A stretch of DNA of 64,000 bases from Punica granatum (GCF_007655135.1 NC_045132.1:15500001-15564000), one strand, 5' to 3'; shown: positions 12,719 to 25,954, numbered from the stretch's first letter. The notes: generated by a model from the letters alone, not told the origin. Program-made: numbers and translations.

Positions 12719-15700
12719 ATGAAATCTTACAATGTGGGGGAACACTTATGGCAGGAGTACATCCAAAACTCAAGGGGGGTGAAGCTCTTCACTTGCAGAT
12801 GGTTGCCTTCTTCTACTTCTAAATCATCATCATCATCATCATCTCCAACAAGCCCAAGGGCTCTTGTCTTCATATGCCATGGTAATGATAATACTTTGAA
12901 ATCAATTGTATTGATTTCCACAAGTCTCTTTTCTCTCTGTCTCTGTTGCGGTCCCTCTAAAAGTGAAACTGGGTAGTAGGTTTTGTTGATGATGATGATG
13001 TTGTGAATGAATCTCATTAAATTTCTGGTCTTTTGGGATACTTTTTCATTAAATTGTGTTTGCAGGGTATGGCATGGAATGCAGTGGCTTCATGAGAGGT
13101 AACTGATGAATGTACCTTTCTCTCTCTAATAATAAATATCCCTTTCTTCTCTTCATCTTCTCCAACCTTCCTTTCCTCCCATTCCGTACGAGAAAATCTT
13201 AAATGATCCTTATTTTTAAGTGGCCTAGGATATCACCAAAAAAAAACTAATAAGATTGTGCAAATATGATAATTATTCGAGAGATTAATACTATTTTTTT
13301 ATTTATTACTATTCAGTTGGGGTTTTCCTAGAATCAAACCTAAAAATTTCTCATACTATGTGCAAATCTTCACCATTTCCTTCTTATTTATGATTCGTTT
13401 GCACTCTTCTATTGTCTTGGTTTTACCATCAATTAGGTCCATATACATTGCTTTAGTCCTTCCCCATCTCGTCCAATCGAAAATTGATTGATTCAATTAG
13501 AGATATTTGTACTTCGGAAATATGGACCACTTGTTGATGTGACTAATAACCGTTTTTATATAAATAAATATATTCACACCATAAATTACACGTAACGAGT
13601 TCCTCGCATTATAAATTATTTTTTAATATTGTGAAATTGCATATCATGTCATTATGAACGTAACTCGAGTTTTGTGATAAGAATTGAATTCTAAAGCTTC
13701 TGGACAGGAGATCGAGTGGCTGGTGGCTCCCATATCTAGGCAAAATATTAAGAAGCACTAATTATTATTTGGGGGGACAATGCATACATGGTGGGCTATA
13801 GCATGTTGGCCCCCTAGGTTGTTAATTAAAACATAATTCCTTGGCCATTTGTTATGGCACGTACGTACCTCGACAAATTAATAGGTAAAATAAAAATGCA
13901 TGTGGAAATGGTAAAATTCACATCAGAAATTAGACTTTTGGAAATGTGGAGATTTATAGTAAACGTGTGGAACTCTCCTCTGTTCGTACAATTCGATCAT
14001 TTAAATGGTCAACGCTATAGGTGGACCAACTTCATGGGTTACAAGAGAGGAGTTGATGGCTGATGTGAATGAGAGGTTTGACTTTGGGTGGTTGATTAAT
14101 CATGTTACTGCTGGTCCAAAATTAAGTTAACTAAGCTACCCCATGAAAATTCAGTTCCATCGGTTAGGCCAACGGCTTATGCCCCTTACTTTGCCAAGTA
14201 AATCGAGGGATTTTGTTGGGTTGGGGACGAATCATGTGGGTCCACTCCTTTGACAATCACATCTAGAGAGTATTTCCCAAACTAGAATTTTTTTTCCCTT
14301 CTTATTTTCCATGCCATATCTTGAGGAATCATTTTTTTCCGACATAGAAGAAAATATTAAAATAGGATTCATGTGGTAGTTCACTTTTTTGGTGAAATTC
14401 AAGTTTGAGTGACTCCAAAAATCATGCATAAAAATACTTCTCAATCCCTAGTAAGCAATATACGTCATGCGTTGGTGAATTGATATGTCCTATGAGCTTA
14501 TAAGGTATTCACGTGTATCATAAGATTGATCAAGTCAAACCTGCACATCCTCATTTTATATGTAAACTAGTTATACCCGCACTGTGTGCAAAATTATCAA
14601 AATAAACAATGCGATTATATTCATTTTTAGTATATGAAATTGATATTTAACTGTTCTTCATTATTCTAAATTGGAAAAAAAAATAATGTAGACTTCTATG
14701 TTACTTCTAACTAATTGACAATTTTATTAATTAGAATATGTAATTAAAAGAATTGAATTATTATAACTAATGTGGTAAATAAGTAAATAAATAAATATAA
14801 GTTCACCGAAAAAATAAATAAATGTTAAATTGCTAATTATGTATATATATTTATTTATTTATTTTTATTTTTTTTGGGGGGAGAAAATTGTTGTACAATT
14901 GAGAGGAGAGGAAGAAGAGAAAATTTGATGAAGTGAGAAATGAGTTAGTGGGTAGTTTCTTAAGTAACTATCTTATTTTAGTCCCGAATCAATATATGGC
15001 TCGTATTAATTAGCACATATTTGGAAAATAAAACGTGAGACCAAAGCCACATCCTTTATATAATAGTACTATATGTATATATATACACGTAAGAATAAAA
15101 AGAGGAACTTGTGACAGAGATAGTTGGGCAAGCAAAAATTTATTGCAGAGATAAGGATGGATCCCATTGTGACGCATAATTCCTTTTTTTTTTTTGGTGA
15201 AAATCGACAATTCCTATTTTTCAGTATGGATCTCTTTGCAATTGTTTTAAAGACTTCCATGAAAATTGACTACTTATTACGTCGAAGCAATGAAGTTCTC
15301 ATGAAATAGCTTTGCTTGCTTGTTTGAACTTCCATCTGTTTGCTTTGGCAAGAGCATTTGACTTTGATTTTGCATTTTAATTTCTTGCCCTCTGTGTTTA
15401 TATTAGATATGACGTCTGTTGCCCAATATTTAGAAAAATCCCAAAGGATATTTCTCATACAACATATTATGTCGCACGAGAAGAGAACTTGTGAGTCTCA
15501 TAATCCTAGTTCTTTTTAACGTGCGTAGTTCATGATACCACACACAGCACGAATGACCACAGTTATTGGATCTCCCTGAGGTTCATATAAATGATCATTG
15601 CTCGAGCATACTTAGATAAGGCCGTGTCTAATTGGTTGGATGATCGATGTATGTAGAGTCCTATGAAACCATATCATGACAACGGCAATGCTGTGTCATA

Positions 15701-18066
15701 TACGCATCTTCTTTCATAACTTCAATAATTTGAGTGCTTTAGATAAGGTTGGGTCATGTGCCAATATTCCAATCCAATGTATTCTTAATTATATCCTTTT
15801 CTTGTTCCCATTTGAATAAAAGAGAAATTTGGTACTTTGTATTATTAAGCTCTGAGAACGTTACAATATTTTTTCTCACCCTTTCTCGTAGATCCAATTA
15901 TTAATTTATGAAAGGTCCCCATATCTGATTGAACTTATTAATATAGATGAAATGTCTCATCAATGTCACTGATTTTTTGTGATCCCTTTAATTATCTAAC
16001 ACAGTATGACTCATTTTTAAAATGTAATTATAATCTTGTTTATTAATAATATTTCAAATAATATTATCATTAAAAAATTTCAGTTGATAAAATCAATAAA
16101 GAAGAAAGTAAGAAGAAGTATTGGTGCATTAGTGAAAGGGAGTGAGACATAATTAAAGGAGAAGTGGGAAATGATGGTTAATAAAAAAAATTTTAAATTA
16201 CTTGTAACTGGAAAAGATTTTAATTTACTCATATATTCATAACTTTCAAAATTCTAATGATGGTTCACTTTTTTTTTATATATTTTTGTGGAAGAGATGC
16301 AAATAGTAAATTCATCTCTACGAACCAATTAATTTGTAACAATTTTTCTGACAAGGTCGTGCAGAATGCGGGATGAGGCTGGCTACAGCAGGGTATGCTG
16401 TGTTTGGGATCGATTATGAAGGTCATGGGCGTTCCATGGGGGCCCGATGCTACATCAAGAAGTTCGAGAACATTATAAATGACTGCGACGATTTCTTCAA
16501 GTCCGTTTGCGGTAATCACAGATACTATCTCTCCCTGCATTGCTATAAGTATCTAGCAAAGAAAAAAGTGAACCATTTGATATGAAGTTAAATAGATAAG
16601 TTGTGTTTTATTTACCTATGTGTCGACAGCTCGAGGAGAGTACAGAGGCAAGAGCAGGTTCTTGTATGGGGAGTCCATGGGAGGAGCAGTCGCTTTGCTT
16701 CTTCACAAGAAAGACCCCACATTTTGGACCGGCGCAGTTCTCGTCGCGCCAATGTGTAAGGTATGATTGCGGAATAAAACTTCAGTCCACAGAACATTAC
16801 CATTCATTACCTCTCCCTGGCTAAAGTACGAACAAGCATGGGATCACGATTAGCATGCATTACCTTAAGTCATAGTTCAGTTTCATTACTACAATTACTG
16901 GAAGAGTTTTCATGGTTTTTCTGGCTAATGAATTGGGTCAGATATCAGAGAAGGTGAAGCCACATCCTGTGGTAGTGAATCTTCTGACAAAGGTGGAGGA
17001 GATCATTCCTAAATGGAAAATTGTGCCCACAAAAGATGTTATCAATTCGGCCTTCAAGGACCCCATCAAAAGGGAACAGGTGATGACGGTTCTCGTTTCT
17101 GTTATATCTTTTTAAATCTTCACTATGATGGATTAATCTTTCTTGGAATGAATTTGGTTTAGCTGTGATTGATTTCTGCAGGTCAGGAGCAACAAATTGA
17201 TATACCAAGACAAACCCAGGCTAAAAACAGCTCTGGAGATGCTGAGAGTTAGCATGAAGCTCGAAGATACTCTACACGAGGTGACAATTTCTTCTTCTTT
17301 CTCTTCGAAGTTTATTCGGTTATGCGATTTACAACATGGTTCTTCACAGTGAACTCAGAGAAAGCTTGAAAATATGAAACTCGAATCTTGCAATGAGTCA
17401 AAGCTAGGCGACTCTGGAATAACATTTCGGAAGCGACTGTCTATGCGATCATTAGAGAGCAAGTGCCCATATTGTATTTCTACCTTGAGAACATTTTTCT
17501 AATACGAAAGTTCGTTACCAACTCAAAAAAGACATGTCGTACATCATGAACTATAACCATGTGCGGGTGGTTAAGGATTTCAATTAAGATTAGCATGGAT
17601 GCCACGTATTATGTTGAGCATATAATGATCATTTGGTCCTACTGATGCATTGATTTAACACTTTTTGTAGGTTACCTTGCCGTTCTTCGTGCTGCATGGG
17701 GAAGCAGATGTGGTGACGGACCCGGAGGTGAGCAAGTCGTTGTATGAGCAGGCGAACAGCAGGGACAAGACCATTAGACTGTACCCCGGAATGTGGCACG
17801 GCCTCACATCCGGAGAGCCAGATGACAACATCGAGATTGTCTTTGCAGATATCATCACCTGGCTTGAAAGACGCAGCAAGGAGAAGCATCACGATCGTGC
17901 TGTGAGCGCCCAGTCTCCATCTCAATCATATTTGAGCAACGGCATCGAGAGACTGGCCATCTCTGCCACGATGGGCACACTAAGGACCCCGCAGAGGCAG
18001 TCGAATAGCGGTAGCTACCTGTGTGGATTGAAAGGCCGCCGGTCGTTCCGGCACTCTGCAATGTAG
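12719..18066 (+). CDS. Monoacylglycerol lipase / caffeoylshikimate esterase-like alpha/beta hydrolase, seven exons
   Basis: Serine hydrolase of the plant MAGL family, which releases fatty acids from monoacylglycerols; one family member, CSE, cleaves caffeoyl shikimate in lignin synthesis. Exons: 12719-12881, 13066-13098, 16365-16511, 16630-16760, 16942-17079, 17182-17280, 17671-18066, all GT-AG with matching phase, giving 368 residues. Visible: oxyanion region HGYGMECSGF (54-63), GIDYEGHGRS (80-89), nucleophile elbow GESMG with Ser130, Asp250 in HGEADVVTDP, His280 in PGMWHG. The triad is complete. Residues 31-46 include a short serine run. Intron 2 is unusually long (3,266 bases, AT-rich). 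The C-terminal 65 or so residues beyond the hydrolase fold are Ser/Arg-rich. It is convergent with the UXS gene. By context the closest Arabidopsis relative is probably At3g62860 (MAGL12). The substrate cannot be decided from sequence. Confidence 0.92.
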
Positions 18067-19630
18067 CTCACCCTGCATCTGTGGTTTAGCCAGATTGTTG
18101 CTTCGATGTCGTATGTGGGCCGTGTTGGACGGGTGATCATCGGAATTGGTGTATTTGAGTCTAATTCAAGTGTAACTATAAGAGAATGAGGGAAATAATG
18201 TTGTTGAATAAATATTTCTGCATTCGGGTTATAGAATGTGTCGGAGATCATATATTATCAATGATATATCACCGTAACTCGAATTGCATGTAGCCCGACC
18301 TGACTCATAGTAAAGCTTGCCCTGCCCAGCAGCCCAGACCTGGAGAATCTTGCCCTTCTCGAGGCCTGAAGTTGTGTGGATGTGAGCCGATTTGCCTTCT
18401 TTGGAGGAGCAAAATATCGATAGAGAAGCGAGAACGCATACTTGCCACCACGGGACGAGGAACCTTCTTAAATCCTTCTTTGCAATGAGAAAGCTTACTA
18501 GGATCAGAGGGAGGTTGGTGTGCTTACACATCGTACCTTTGTCCTAGATCTCGTTTGATGTACTAAAGGACATGAATAGTGGCTTCCCGTACTGCCCTTG
18601 ATGTACTAAAGTATGTTGTATTTTAACGTTAACATCAAAAGTGAAATTTGGTCGCTGAGGAAAAAAAAAGATGTTGTATAGCGAAACTTACTCAGACACG
18701 AGATTATCAGATTTAATTCTCGTTAGTAGAATTTTTCTTGTCCCACTATTTTTCTGTTTCTATGCATTACTATGGGCCCATCCCATTGGCCTCCTGTTAT
18801 TAATTAAAAAAATAAAGAGTCCACATCTTGTGCGTTTCTCATCTTCGTTTTGGCCCATTACCTTCTTAGGCCTTATCAAGCTAGCTAATCGCCTTGCCTG
18901 GAATTAACATTGTATGGTCTGAAGTAATTGTTTTTTGATGTATGATGTGGATTAATTATAAGATTGCCATGTAAGTGTCCATTAAAACAACATAGAACAG
19001 CGCCACACAACCTAGGTTTTGGTTCACGAATTCAATTTAGCTGATGAGAGTTTCAAGTTGAGATTCCTCGGAAATTTGTGTCCTCGCGTGAGTAACATAC
19101 GCTGAGAAAATCCTCGATTCAAAGGAGAAAAAACAGGACAAGGACTGGAAAGGATCTCTCGTATATACTCTTTTCACATATGAGTATAGCACCTTCTAAG
19201 GGGAACTCAACCCACAGGATAGGATGTCTCTGTATCCTGTCGAATTTACGAAATTTGACAACCACAGCAACAAAAGCAAATCTAACCGACACGCCTCCGG
19301 TGCAATGCCAAAGTTTGCACCAAAAGAATATAAGAGTAATTCCAAGAGCCCTTCATCATCTATTTAATTTGTAGGTGGGGACAGAAATGAACAGCAGAAG
19401 CTACAAAAGATGGTAGAATAGAAGCGAAATGAAGGGGATGGGGCCACATCTAAGCATCATCTAGTGATAAATTTGAAGGGAAGCTGGTACGAGATTGTGC
19501 AGCATTTGTGTCGGTGCCAACTCTGTACTGCTTGTAACTCGGGAAAGATACCAATGAACTGATCTTCTGCCGAGGAATCCTTCTAGAGGTCTCTCCCTTG
19601 TTCTTTCATCAATATTATTTGACGATAAAT
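18067..19630. other. Convergent intergenic region between MAGL-like and UXS genes
   Basis: About 1.5 kb holding the two 3' UTRs. No further coding signal; ORFs here have no recognisable domain. Confidence 0.4.
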
Positions 19631-22600
19631 CTAAGATGATGATGATGTAGTTGTGCTACTCTCCTTCTGGTCCCCGAAGACGCGTTGCCTGAAGTCTTTG
19701 ACCATGAGAGGAAGACCCTTCCGCAGCGACACCTTGGGCTCCCATCCTAGCAGCTCCTTAGCCCTTGTGATATCGGGCTTCCTCTTGTGCGGGTCATCCT
19801 CTGTGTTGGGCCTGAAGTCAATCTTAGCATTCGGGTCAATGGTTTCCTTCACCACCTGCAAGACACCAGATTTCAGGAATTTTACATGGATCACTGATTG
19901 ATGAACAATCAAATCCCTGCTCTTCAAGCATATGAAAAATTATATGAGGAAAGATGAATAGGTGACTGACCTCAGCAAGTTCAAGCATTGTGAATTCACC
20001 AGGATTCCCGAGATTGAATGGTCCCACATGTTCCCCTTCCATAAGGCGCATCAGACCCTCAACCTATCATGCACAAAAAATAATAAACCAAAAGAAGTCA
20101 CATGACAGAGGCATAGTATTCTGCTTCGTAATAAACTGCAGGAGAATTGACATGACACGGTTAAACTCGCATGAAATGAAACAATACGCGTCTCCCAAGT
20201 CCCGTAAATTAGTGAGAAGTAGAGGATTTACTGGGCGACCTAACAGGAGAAGCAATTAAGGTTTGTGGGGTCCCATATGAGGACATCACCTTTTGGCAAT
20301 TTAACATCCAACCATCCCATGTGCTTCTGGGACGCTTTAACTGACAGGCATAAACAACGGAAACAGGACACCCAGTTCATCATTCGACCCCCACACACAA
20401 TACATAAAAGAAAAGCACGTCTTCCCAATCAAGAAGCTAGCAACGTGTTAGCATGCCACGGAGAGGCTGGGAGGGGGGGACTGCGACTCACACAGATACA
20501 ATCAATTTTTTTCTAAAACTGTAAGGTGGGCCCTAACTATATATATAGCAATGAAATATAGTGGTATCATGTCCGTGCGTCTCTTAAATATTATGGCTCA
20601 GAGGCAATCTTTGAGTGCGCTGTACCGCGAAGGACTTTACAAGATCGGACCGATCAAAGCCAAAACATCACTACTGCACCATGATCCAGAAGGGACAACT
20701 ATTCTCAAGTCCCACGGTGCCCGCTTTATAGGTTTTGACTTTTTATCTTACCACAGAATACCCACCGTCAAGTAAAGTACCCTTCCAGTGTAAAATGGGA
20801 ATTGTCATTCATTCATTTACTAACTGTTGGCATATGCTCATGAAAATCTAGTTACCCTCCGTCAAGTAAAGTACCCTTCCAGTGTAAAATGGGAATTGTC
20901 ATTCATTCATTTACTAACTGTTGGCATATGCTCCGGAGCACGGTTCCATCAACATCAACATATCAATGTATTGTACCAAAGACAGTACGCCGTTTTGGAC
21001 TAAAATGTGTTGATGGTACTGGAAAATCTATTATTTTATCTTATGGGTGTGAAAGATGAGGGACACGACAGAATTTAACATAGGAGATATCAATTGTCTC
21101 ACCAAATACAAGATTAAAGCATGGATTCCTTCTAGGTTTGGATGGGAAATAAAAAATGTTTAAGGTTGTTGAGAACTGTGTACAAAAATTGCAGGTGAAG
21201 GTTGATGACTATATAATAAATAATTACGTGAAGTGAGGAGCTTCTTACCAAGTCAGACACGTATTGGAAACTCCTTGTCTGCTTCCCATCGCCATAGACG
21301 GTCATGGGTTCCTTCCTCAGTGCCTGCACCATTTGCCCCCCACCAAACATTTTCCATTATTTAATCTCATCAATGATTTTACAAGAATAAAAATCCATCT
21401 TGGTTGATTTTCCTAATGATATCTCGAAAAATCATTTGGCTAAACCAAGAAAAATACAATCTTTCCCTAAGATTGTCCTCGAAAAACAGTTAATTTAGAT
21501 TACTAAGGGGGAAAAACAACAGCGACCTACCTGAGTAACGAAATTACTGACAACACGACCATCATCGATGCCCATGCGGGGGCCGTACGTGTTGAAGATT
21601 CTAGCAATTCTAACCTGCAAGACGGGGCCCACATTCACGTTACAGACATTTCATTGGAGCTCCTCAAAAATCTCGTCCCCCCAATCACCAATAAAAAGCA
21701 AAGTTCAAATTCAATCAAATTAATCAACAAAAGAAAGGGTCCAGCTAGTAATTCGGAAGTAAAAACAATGATTGAGTTTTTTATGATAATTTAGCTTATT
21801 TATAATTATAAAAAATAATAATAAAGGTGAAAAAGAAAAAAGCAAACCCAAAAAATAAATAAATAAACTACAAAAAGCATAGAGGGAGAGAGAGAAAGAC
21901 CTCAACGCCAGCGCCCCGGTGGTAGTCCATGGTCAACGTCTCGGCCGTACGCTTTCCCTCGTCATAGCAGCTCCTGACACCTGTCCCGATCCACCCACCA
22001 AACCCGACCCCACATGGCACTGTCTTTGTCAGAATCCACAAAAATAAACAATGTTCTATCCTCTGCAACCGTGCCTACAGCTAATTCCGTGAGCACGAAG
22101 CCGTCCCACTCGAGGACCGTCCACAACATCGACCTGGTCAACAAGCCACAGATCTGGCCTCCACCAGGTATGATGGAACTGGAAATGAAAGCCCCCCCAC
22201 CGGTCAACAACAGGCTACATGGCACATCCATCAGGTCCCCATGTACTGTAACTTTCATGCCCATCGCGTGCCGCGACTTAATGCCAGCGACCCGTACAAT
22301 GTAATGTTGACGGGTAGCAACCGATGTTTGCCACATGGAATCGTCCGAATCCCATTTCATCTATTTCAAATTGAATGTATGTCCGTTCTAAAATGATCTA
22401 GACGCACACATAAGCAGGACCGGACCGTTCATTGCTTCATGCAATGGACGGTCTTGTCAGGCTACTTCTCAAAGGTCCAATTTTTGGTACGTACAGATGA
22501 AGATGTCAATTGCTAAAACCAAACTCCTAACAGTGAACCAGCACCCGGGGCCTCGGAAAATTCTCGGGTCGCTGGTCGTTAATCAATCGATAAAGAGAGG

Positions 22601-23509
22601 GGGGGCAGGGACGGAGGGATTGCTCACCGATGGGATTGACGTTGCCCCAGTAAGTCTCGACCTGGGGGTGCTGCAGGGGATCACCGTACACCTCGCTGGT
22701 GCTCGTCAGCAAGAACCTGGCCCCGACCCGCTTGGCCAGCCCCAGCATGTTCAGTGTTCCGACCACATTAGTCTTGTAATCATCGAAAATTAAGGAACCC
22801 CAAAATCCCAATTTCAAATCGCAACGAATAATTTAACCAAAAGAGACGGAAGCCAGTCAGATTGTATCGAATCTGATTAAGAAAAGGATATGATCGTCTT
22901 GACGGGGTTGAACTTGTAGTGGACGGGGGAGGCGGGGCAGGCGAGGTGGTAGATCTGATCGACCTCGAGGAGAAGCGGCTCGACGACGTCGTGGCGGATG
23001 AGCTCGAACCTCGGGTTGCCGAAGTGGTGCATCACGTTCTCCTTCCTCCCGGTGAAGAAGTTGTCGACGACGATCACGCTGTCCCCACGCTGCATCAGCC
23101 TGTCCACCAGGTGGGACCCCACGAACCCGGCGCCTCCCGTGACGACGATCCTCAGCCCCTTCCGCTTCAGCCCCAGCGGCACCTTCCCGGCCCCGGAGCT
23201 CAACATCGGGTGGTGGTACGCCGCCCGGTGCTGGTACTCCTCCAGCCGGTTCAGCGAGCTGTACGGCACCGGGTCGAACGAGTATCCCGATCCGGATCCG
23301 CCCAGGGCGGCGGTGCCCGGCTTTGACGGGAGGATGGAGAAGAACACGGTGGTGATCACAATGCCGACGAGGACGCAGAGGAGGCGCTGCTCCCGGAGCA
23401 TGTAGCGGATCGGCCGGCTCAGCCACAGCAGCGGCTTGTCGGGCTTCGGCGAGTAAGTGTCCGGCGCCGGCTGCGCGTCGTGGCCGCGGTAGATCAGCTC
23501 CGATCCCAT
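19631..23509 (-). CDS. UXS2: UDP-glucuronic acid decarboxylase, membrane-anchored (UXS2/UXS4 type), seven exons
   Basis: Converts UDP-glucuronate to UDP-xylose with bound NAD+, feeding xylan, xyloglucan and proteoglycan synthesis; this subgroup is a type II membrane protein of the Golgi. Exons on the minus strand: 23509-22892, 22775-22628, 21980-21901, 21614-21531, 21323-21249, 20063-19971, 19855-19631; joined length 440 residues (Arabidopsis UXS2 about 445). A transmembrane helix spans residues 43-60 after a basic stretch. The short-chain dehydrogenase core starts with GGAGFVG (125-131) and has [13 protein letters not shown] (Tyr261, Lys265), FNTYGPRM and [18 protein letters not shown]-led extension to 23578 was not used: MGSEL at 23509 is the first ATG after a TATATAA motif at about 23683-23690. 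Intron 1 is AT-AC, intron 3 has a weak donor (GAG/GTCTTT), intron 5 carries a 75-bp duplication. UXS2 versus UXS4 is set by context, so the symbol is tentative. Confidence 0.93.
20765..20933. repeat. 75-bp tandem duplication inside UXS intron 5
   Basis: The segment 20765-20839 is repeated without visible change at 20859-20933 (period 94), starting CCGTCAAGTAAAG and ending GGCATATGCTC. The near-identity points to a recent slip or unequal exchange. Confidence 0.85.
22776..22891 (-). other. U12-type AT-AC intron (UXS intron 1)
   Basis: On the minus strand exon 1 ends ...ACG ATC and the intron opens ATATCCTTTTC, an exact match to the U12 donor consensus ATATCCTTT. It closes ...GATTAC, with TTCCTTAAT (22797-22789) 13 bases before the border, matching the U12 branch-site consensus TTCCTTRAY. 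Exon 2 begins AAG ACT AAT (Lys-Thr-Asn). Only this AT-AC choice restores the conserved [13 protein letters not shown] reading; no GT-AG pair here does. Length 116 bases. Confidence 0.92.
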
Positions 23510-23682
23510 AATTCCGATCCTGCTATCGTCCGCCGAGATCGAACCGAAACGTAGCGACGCGGCCGAGAGGGATCTCACGGCCGGAGGACTGAGGCGGGTC
23601 TCCGGCGCGTGGGAAAGGGATGGACGGGAGAGGTGGAGCTTTTCACAAATGGCTAGGAGGGGAATGGAGGGGGGATTTGGGT

Positions 23683-23690
23683 TATATAAG
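23683..23690 (-). promoter_or_regulatory. TATA box of the UXS gene
   Basis: Minus strand reads CTTATATAACC about 175 bases upstream of the chosen start codon. No ATG occurs between it and 23509, which supports that start. Confidence 0.5.
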
Positions 23691-23943
23691 CAGTGGGGTG
23701 GAGTGGAATTGAAACTGGGGCTGGAGTTGGGAGTTATTTACGGTCCAGTCATTGGATCGTGTGGGTTGTTCGGAAAAGTAAACGCTTGCCGTCAGGATGT
23801 TAACCGGGGAAATGCTATTCAAAGTGTCCTTCCCCGGTAGAGGAAATTTGAATAAACCGGAAAATAAAGTAAAAAATTAATTAATAAAAAAGAGTGCTAA
23901 ATTTTAAATTGCTTTTTTAAATTTCTGTTTGGGGTTATATATT

Positions 23944-25954
23944 GGGGAGAATGACAATAATAGTCCTATAAGTTTGTCAATTTTTTACATCGAGTCCTAA
24001 ATGTTTCACTTTGAAAAAACAAGTCCTAAAAAATTTGAAAAAGTATCAGCGTTGGTCCTAAATCTAACTGACCGTTACCGTCACACTTACGTGGAGATAA
24101 CGCCGTTAAGGCCGTCCACGTGGCCGTTAAATGCTGACGTGGCGCTTCATGAGTGGTCACGAGTTGGTTCGGTTCTAGATGTCGGGTCTCACCCAGAATC
24201 AGGTCGGTTCGGGTCCGAATGTCTTCTTCTTCACCCGACCAGCTCTGTTTCCTCCTCCTCTTTGTGCTGTGCTGTGGAGTTCGGCAGCGCGGGCTCAGGG
24301 AGAGGCCGGCGAGGGCGTTCCCGTGGAGCCGAAGCGTCGAGCCGGGTCTTGCGGAGGAGCAGAGGAGTGGCTTGTGAGTCTCTCGCCTCCCTCCTCATCA
24401 AATGCCAACCAACGGGAAACCCAAAATGGACATACCCAAATTAGAAGAAGTTCGCCGAGAATATGAAGAACAAGTTGGGGGAGAACGTGTTCCGGAAAGG
24501 TCCTAGCGGTTCGATATGGAAGGTGGGTCTGGTGTTGATGTTCGATCAGTGGAGCTTGTGCGAGAAGGAGGCGTCCTACTTCTACAGATCGATTGCAGAT
24601 CGATCGAGCGGAGTTTGATGTTCATGGTTTCTAGAAAACCCTAAGATTACAGATCGATTGTTTGTTCATGGTTTCCTGGAAAACCCTAAGATTGCAGATC
24701 GATTTTTTGTTCATGGTTACGGCAAAAAGAAAAAAGAGATCGATGAATCGATCTGCAAAAAGAAAAAGAAGAAGAAGAAAGAAGAAGAAGGAGAAGAAGA
24801 AAGAAAGAAAGAAAAAAGACAACAAGTTCTAAACGGTAGCATACATTCGAGATTAATTATGCCTGTAAATTTGCTTGACTGAATGGATCGACTTTAGATA
24901 TTTACTAAATGTTTATCGGGTTGGCACCAATTGAATGTCCAGACAGCAAGTTCTACTCGGTAGCATACATTCGAGATGGACTCGAGCTGTGCCTTTATCG
25001 AGTTTTGTCAGAGCATAGCAAAAGTCTAGGCGCTTAATTCTGCTTCAGATTGCTCGAACTTGTAAGCGTTAAACACTGGGCAGAAAAACAAACAGTAAGA
25101 TGATGGAGCCACTTATGCCCCCAAAAAACTCTATTTGACTCTTAAATTTTCAATGTACAACACACTCAATATCATTCCCTCAAGTCCCGACCCCGATCAA
25201 ACGAGAAACTTTGCTTTTTGCCTTCTGTGAAATTCTCCGTTTCTAGTCACAACAAATCCATTGTTTGAGTCTGAAAGATTACAAACAACGAAGTTTCTCC
25301 AAAGATGTAATCGCTTTCGTAGCTTCCGGCAACCGACCCAGGAAATTACTACGCGGAGACTCTTCGTCCTGATCTTCCCTGTTCCAATTGTCCTTGAAGT
25401 TCTAATCTTCCTATGAATATCATCAGCAACATCCTCTGATGGGCTACTCCTGGCTCTGCTCTTGCTCGATTCACCAACTTCCTTAAAAACTTTTTGAGGG
25501 CCGCAAACATTCCTTTTCTTCGCTATCTTCTTGTGGAGCTCCTCTTGAGCTTCCTTCTTTGCAGCTTCAGCAGTCACCAGCTGGAAGGAAGCGGAATAAT
25601 CGCATTGAATAATGTGAGAGAGTGGGAGGAATATAGAGAGAGAGAGAGAGAGAGGGGAAGAAAGGAAGCAGAGGAAGACGAAACAGAGAGATGAAAGGAG
25701 GGGGATCAAGCCGGGTTGAAATTCAAAATTCGGACTGTCGAGTCGGGTGCAGTTGGGCATTCGTGCCACGTCAGCACTTAACGGCCAGTTGGACGCGCCG
25801 TTCGCCTAGCTGGCACTTCCGTTAACGGCGGTGATGGATAGGACCAATACTGACACTTTTCCAAACCTTTTAGGACCTGTTTTTTCGAAGTGAAACTTTT
25901 AGGACTTGATGTCAAAAAATGACAAAATTTTAGGACCAACAATGTCATTCTCCC
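23944..25954. mobile_element. Non-autonomous Mutator-like element carrying gene fragments (Pack-MULE-like)
   Basis: 2,011-bp element flanked by a perfect 9-bp duplication TTATATATT (23935-23943 and 25955-25963), the size typical of Mutator. The ends form long inverted repeats of about 220 bp: left starts GGGGAGAATGACA, right (complement) GGGAGAATGACA, and both continue with CATCRAGTCCTAAA, TTTCACTT-GAAAAAACA and a GCTGACGTGGC block. No transposase is encoded. The interior has a higher-GC left part with a B3-like fragment (24463-24618), a 44-45 bp triple repeat (starts 24620, 24664, 24709), a purine-rich tract (24720-24820), a 30-bp direct repeat (24821 and 24947), and on the minus strand a 190-codon ORF (25769-25197) of unknown nature with a basic middle. 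Confidence 0.85.
24463..24618 (+). pseudogene. B3-domain-like fragment inside the Mutator-like element
   Basis: A 51-codon reading contains KLGENVFRKGPSGSIWKVGL followed, after a short gap, by DQWSLCEKE. This resembles the middle of plant REM-type B3 DNA-binding domains (the GPSG-x-W-x-VGL strand pair and the HSLxExD helix). The fragment is shorter than a B3 domain, and the neighbouring frame upstream (ATG near 24400) reads KLEEVRREYEEQVG without clear match. I infer a captured and eroded piece of a B3 gene. Confidence 0.45.

Noticed and set aside
22919..23405. Long plus-strand ORFs across UXS exon 1
   Set aside because: They are antisense shadows of a GC-rich coding exon and have no domain.
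22877..23578. GTG-led extended start of the UXS protein (23 extra residues)
   Set aside because: The codon at 23578 is GTG, not ATG; the family starts at the MGSEL-like methionine, which is the first ATG after the TATA motif.
24631..24882. Lys/Glu-rich and Phe-rich ORFs within the Mutator-like element
   Set aside because: Products of a purine-rich tract, not of protein selection.
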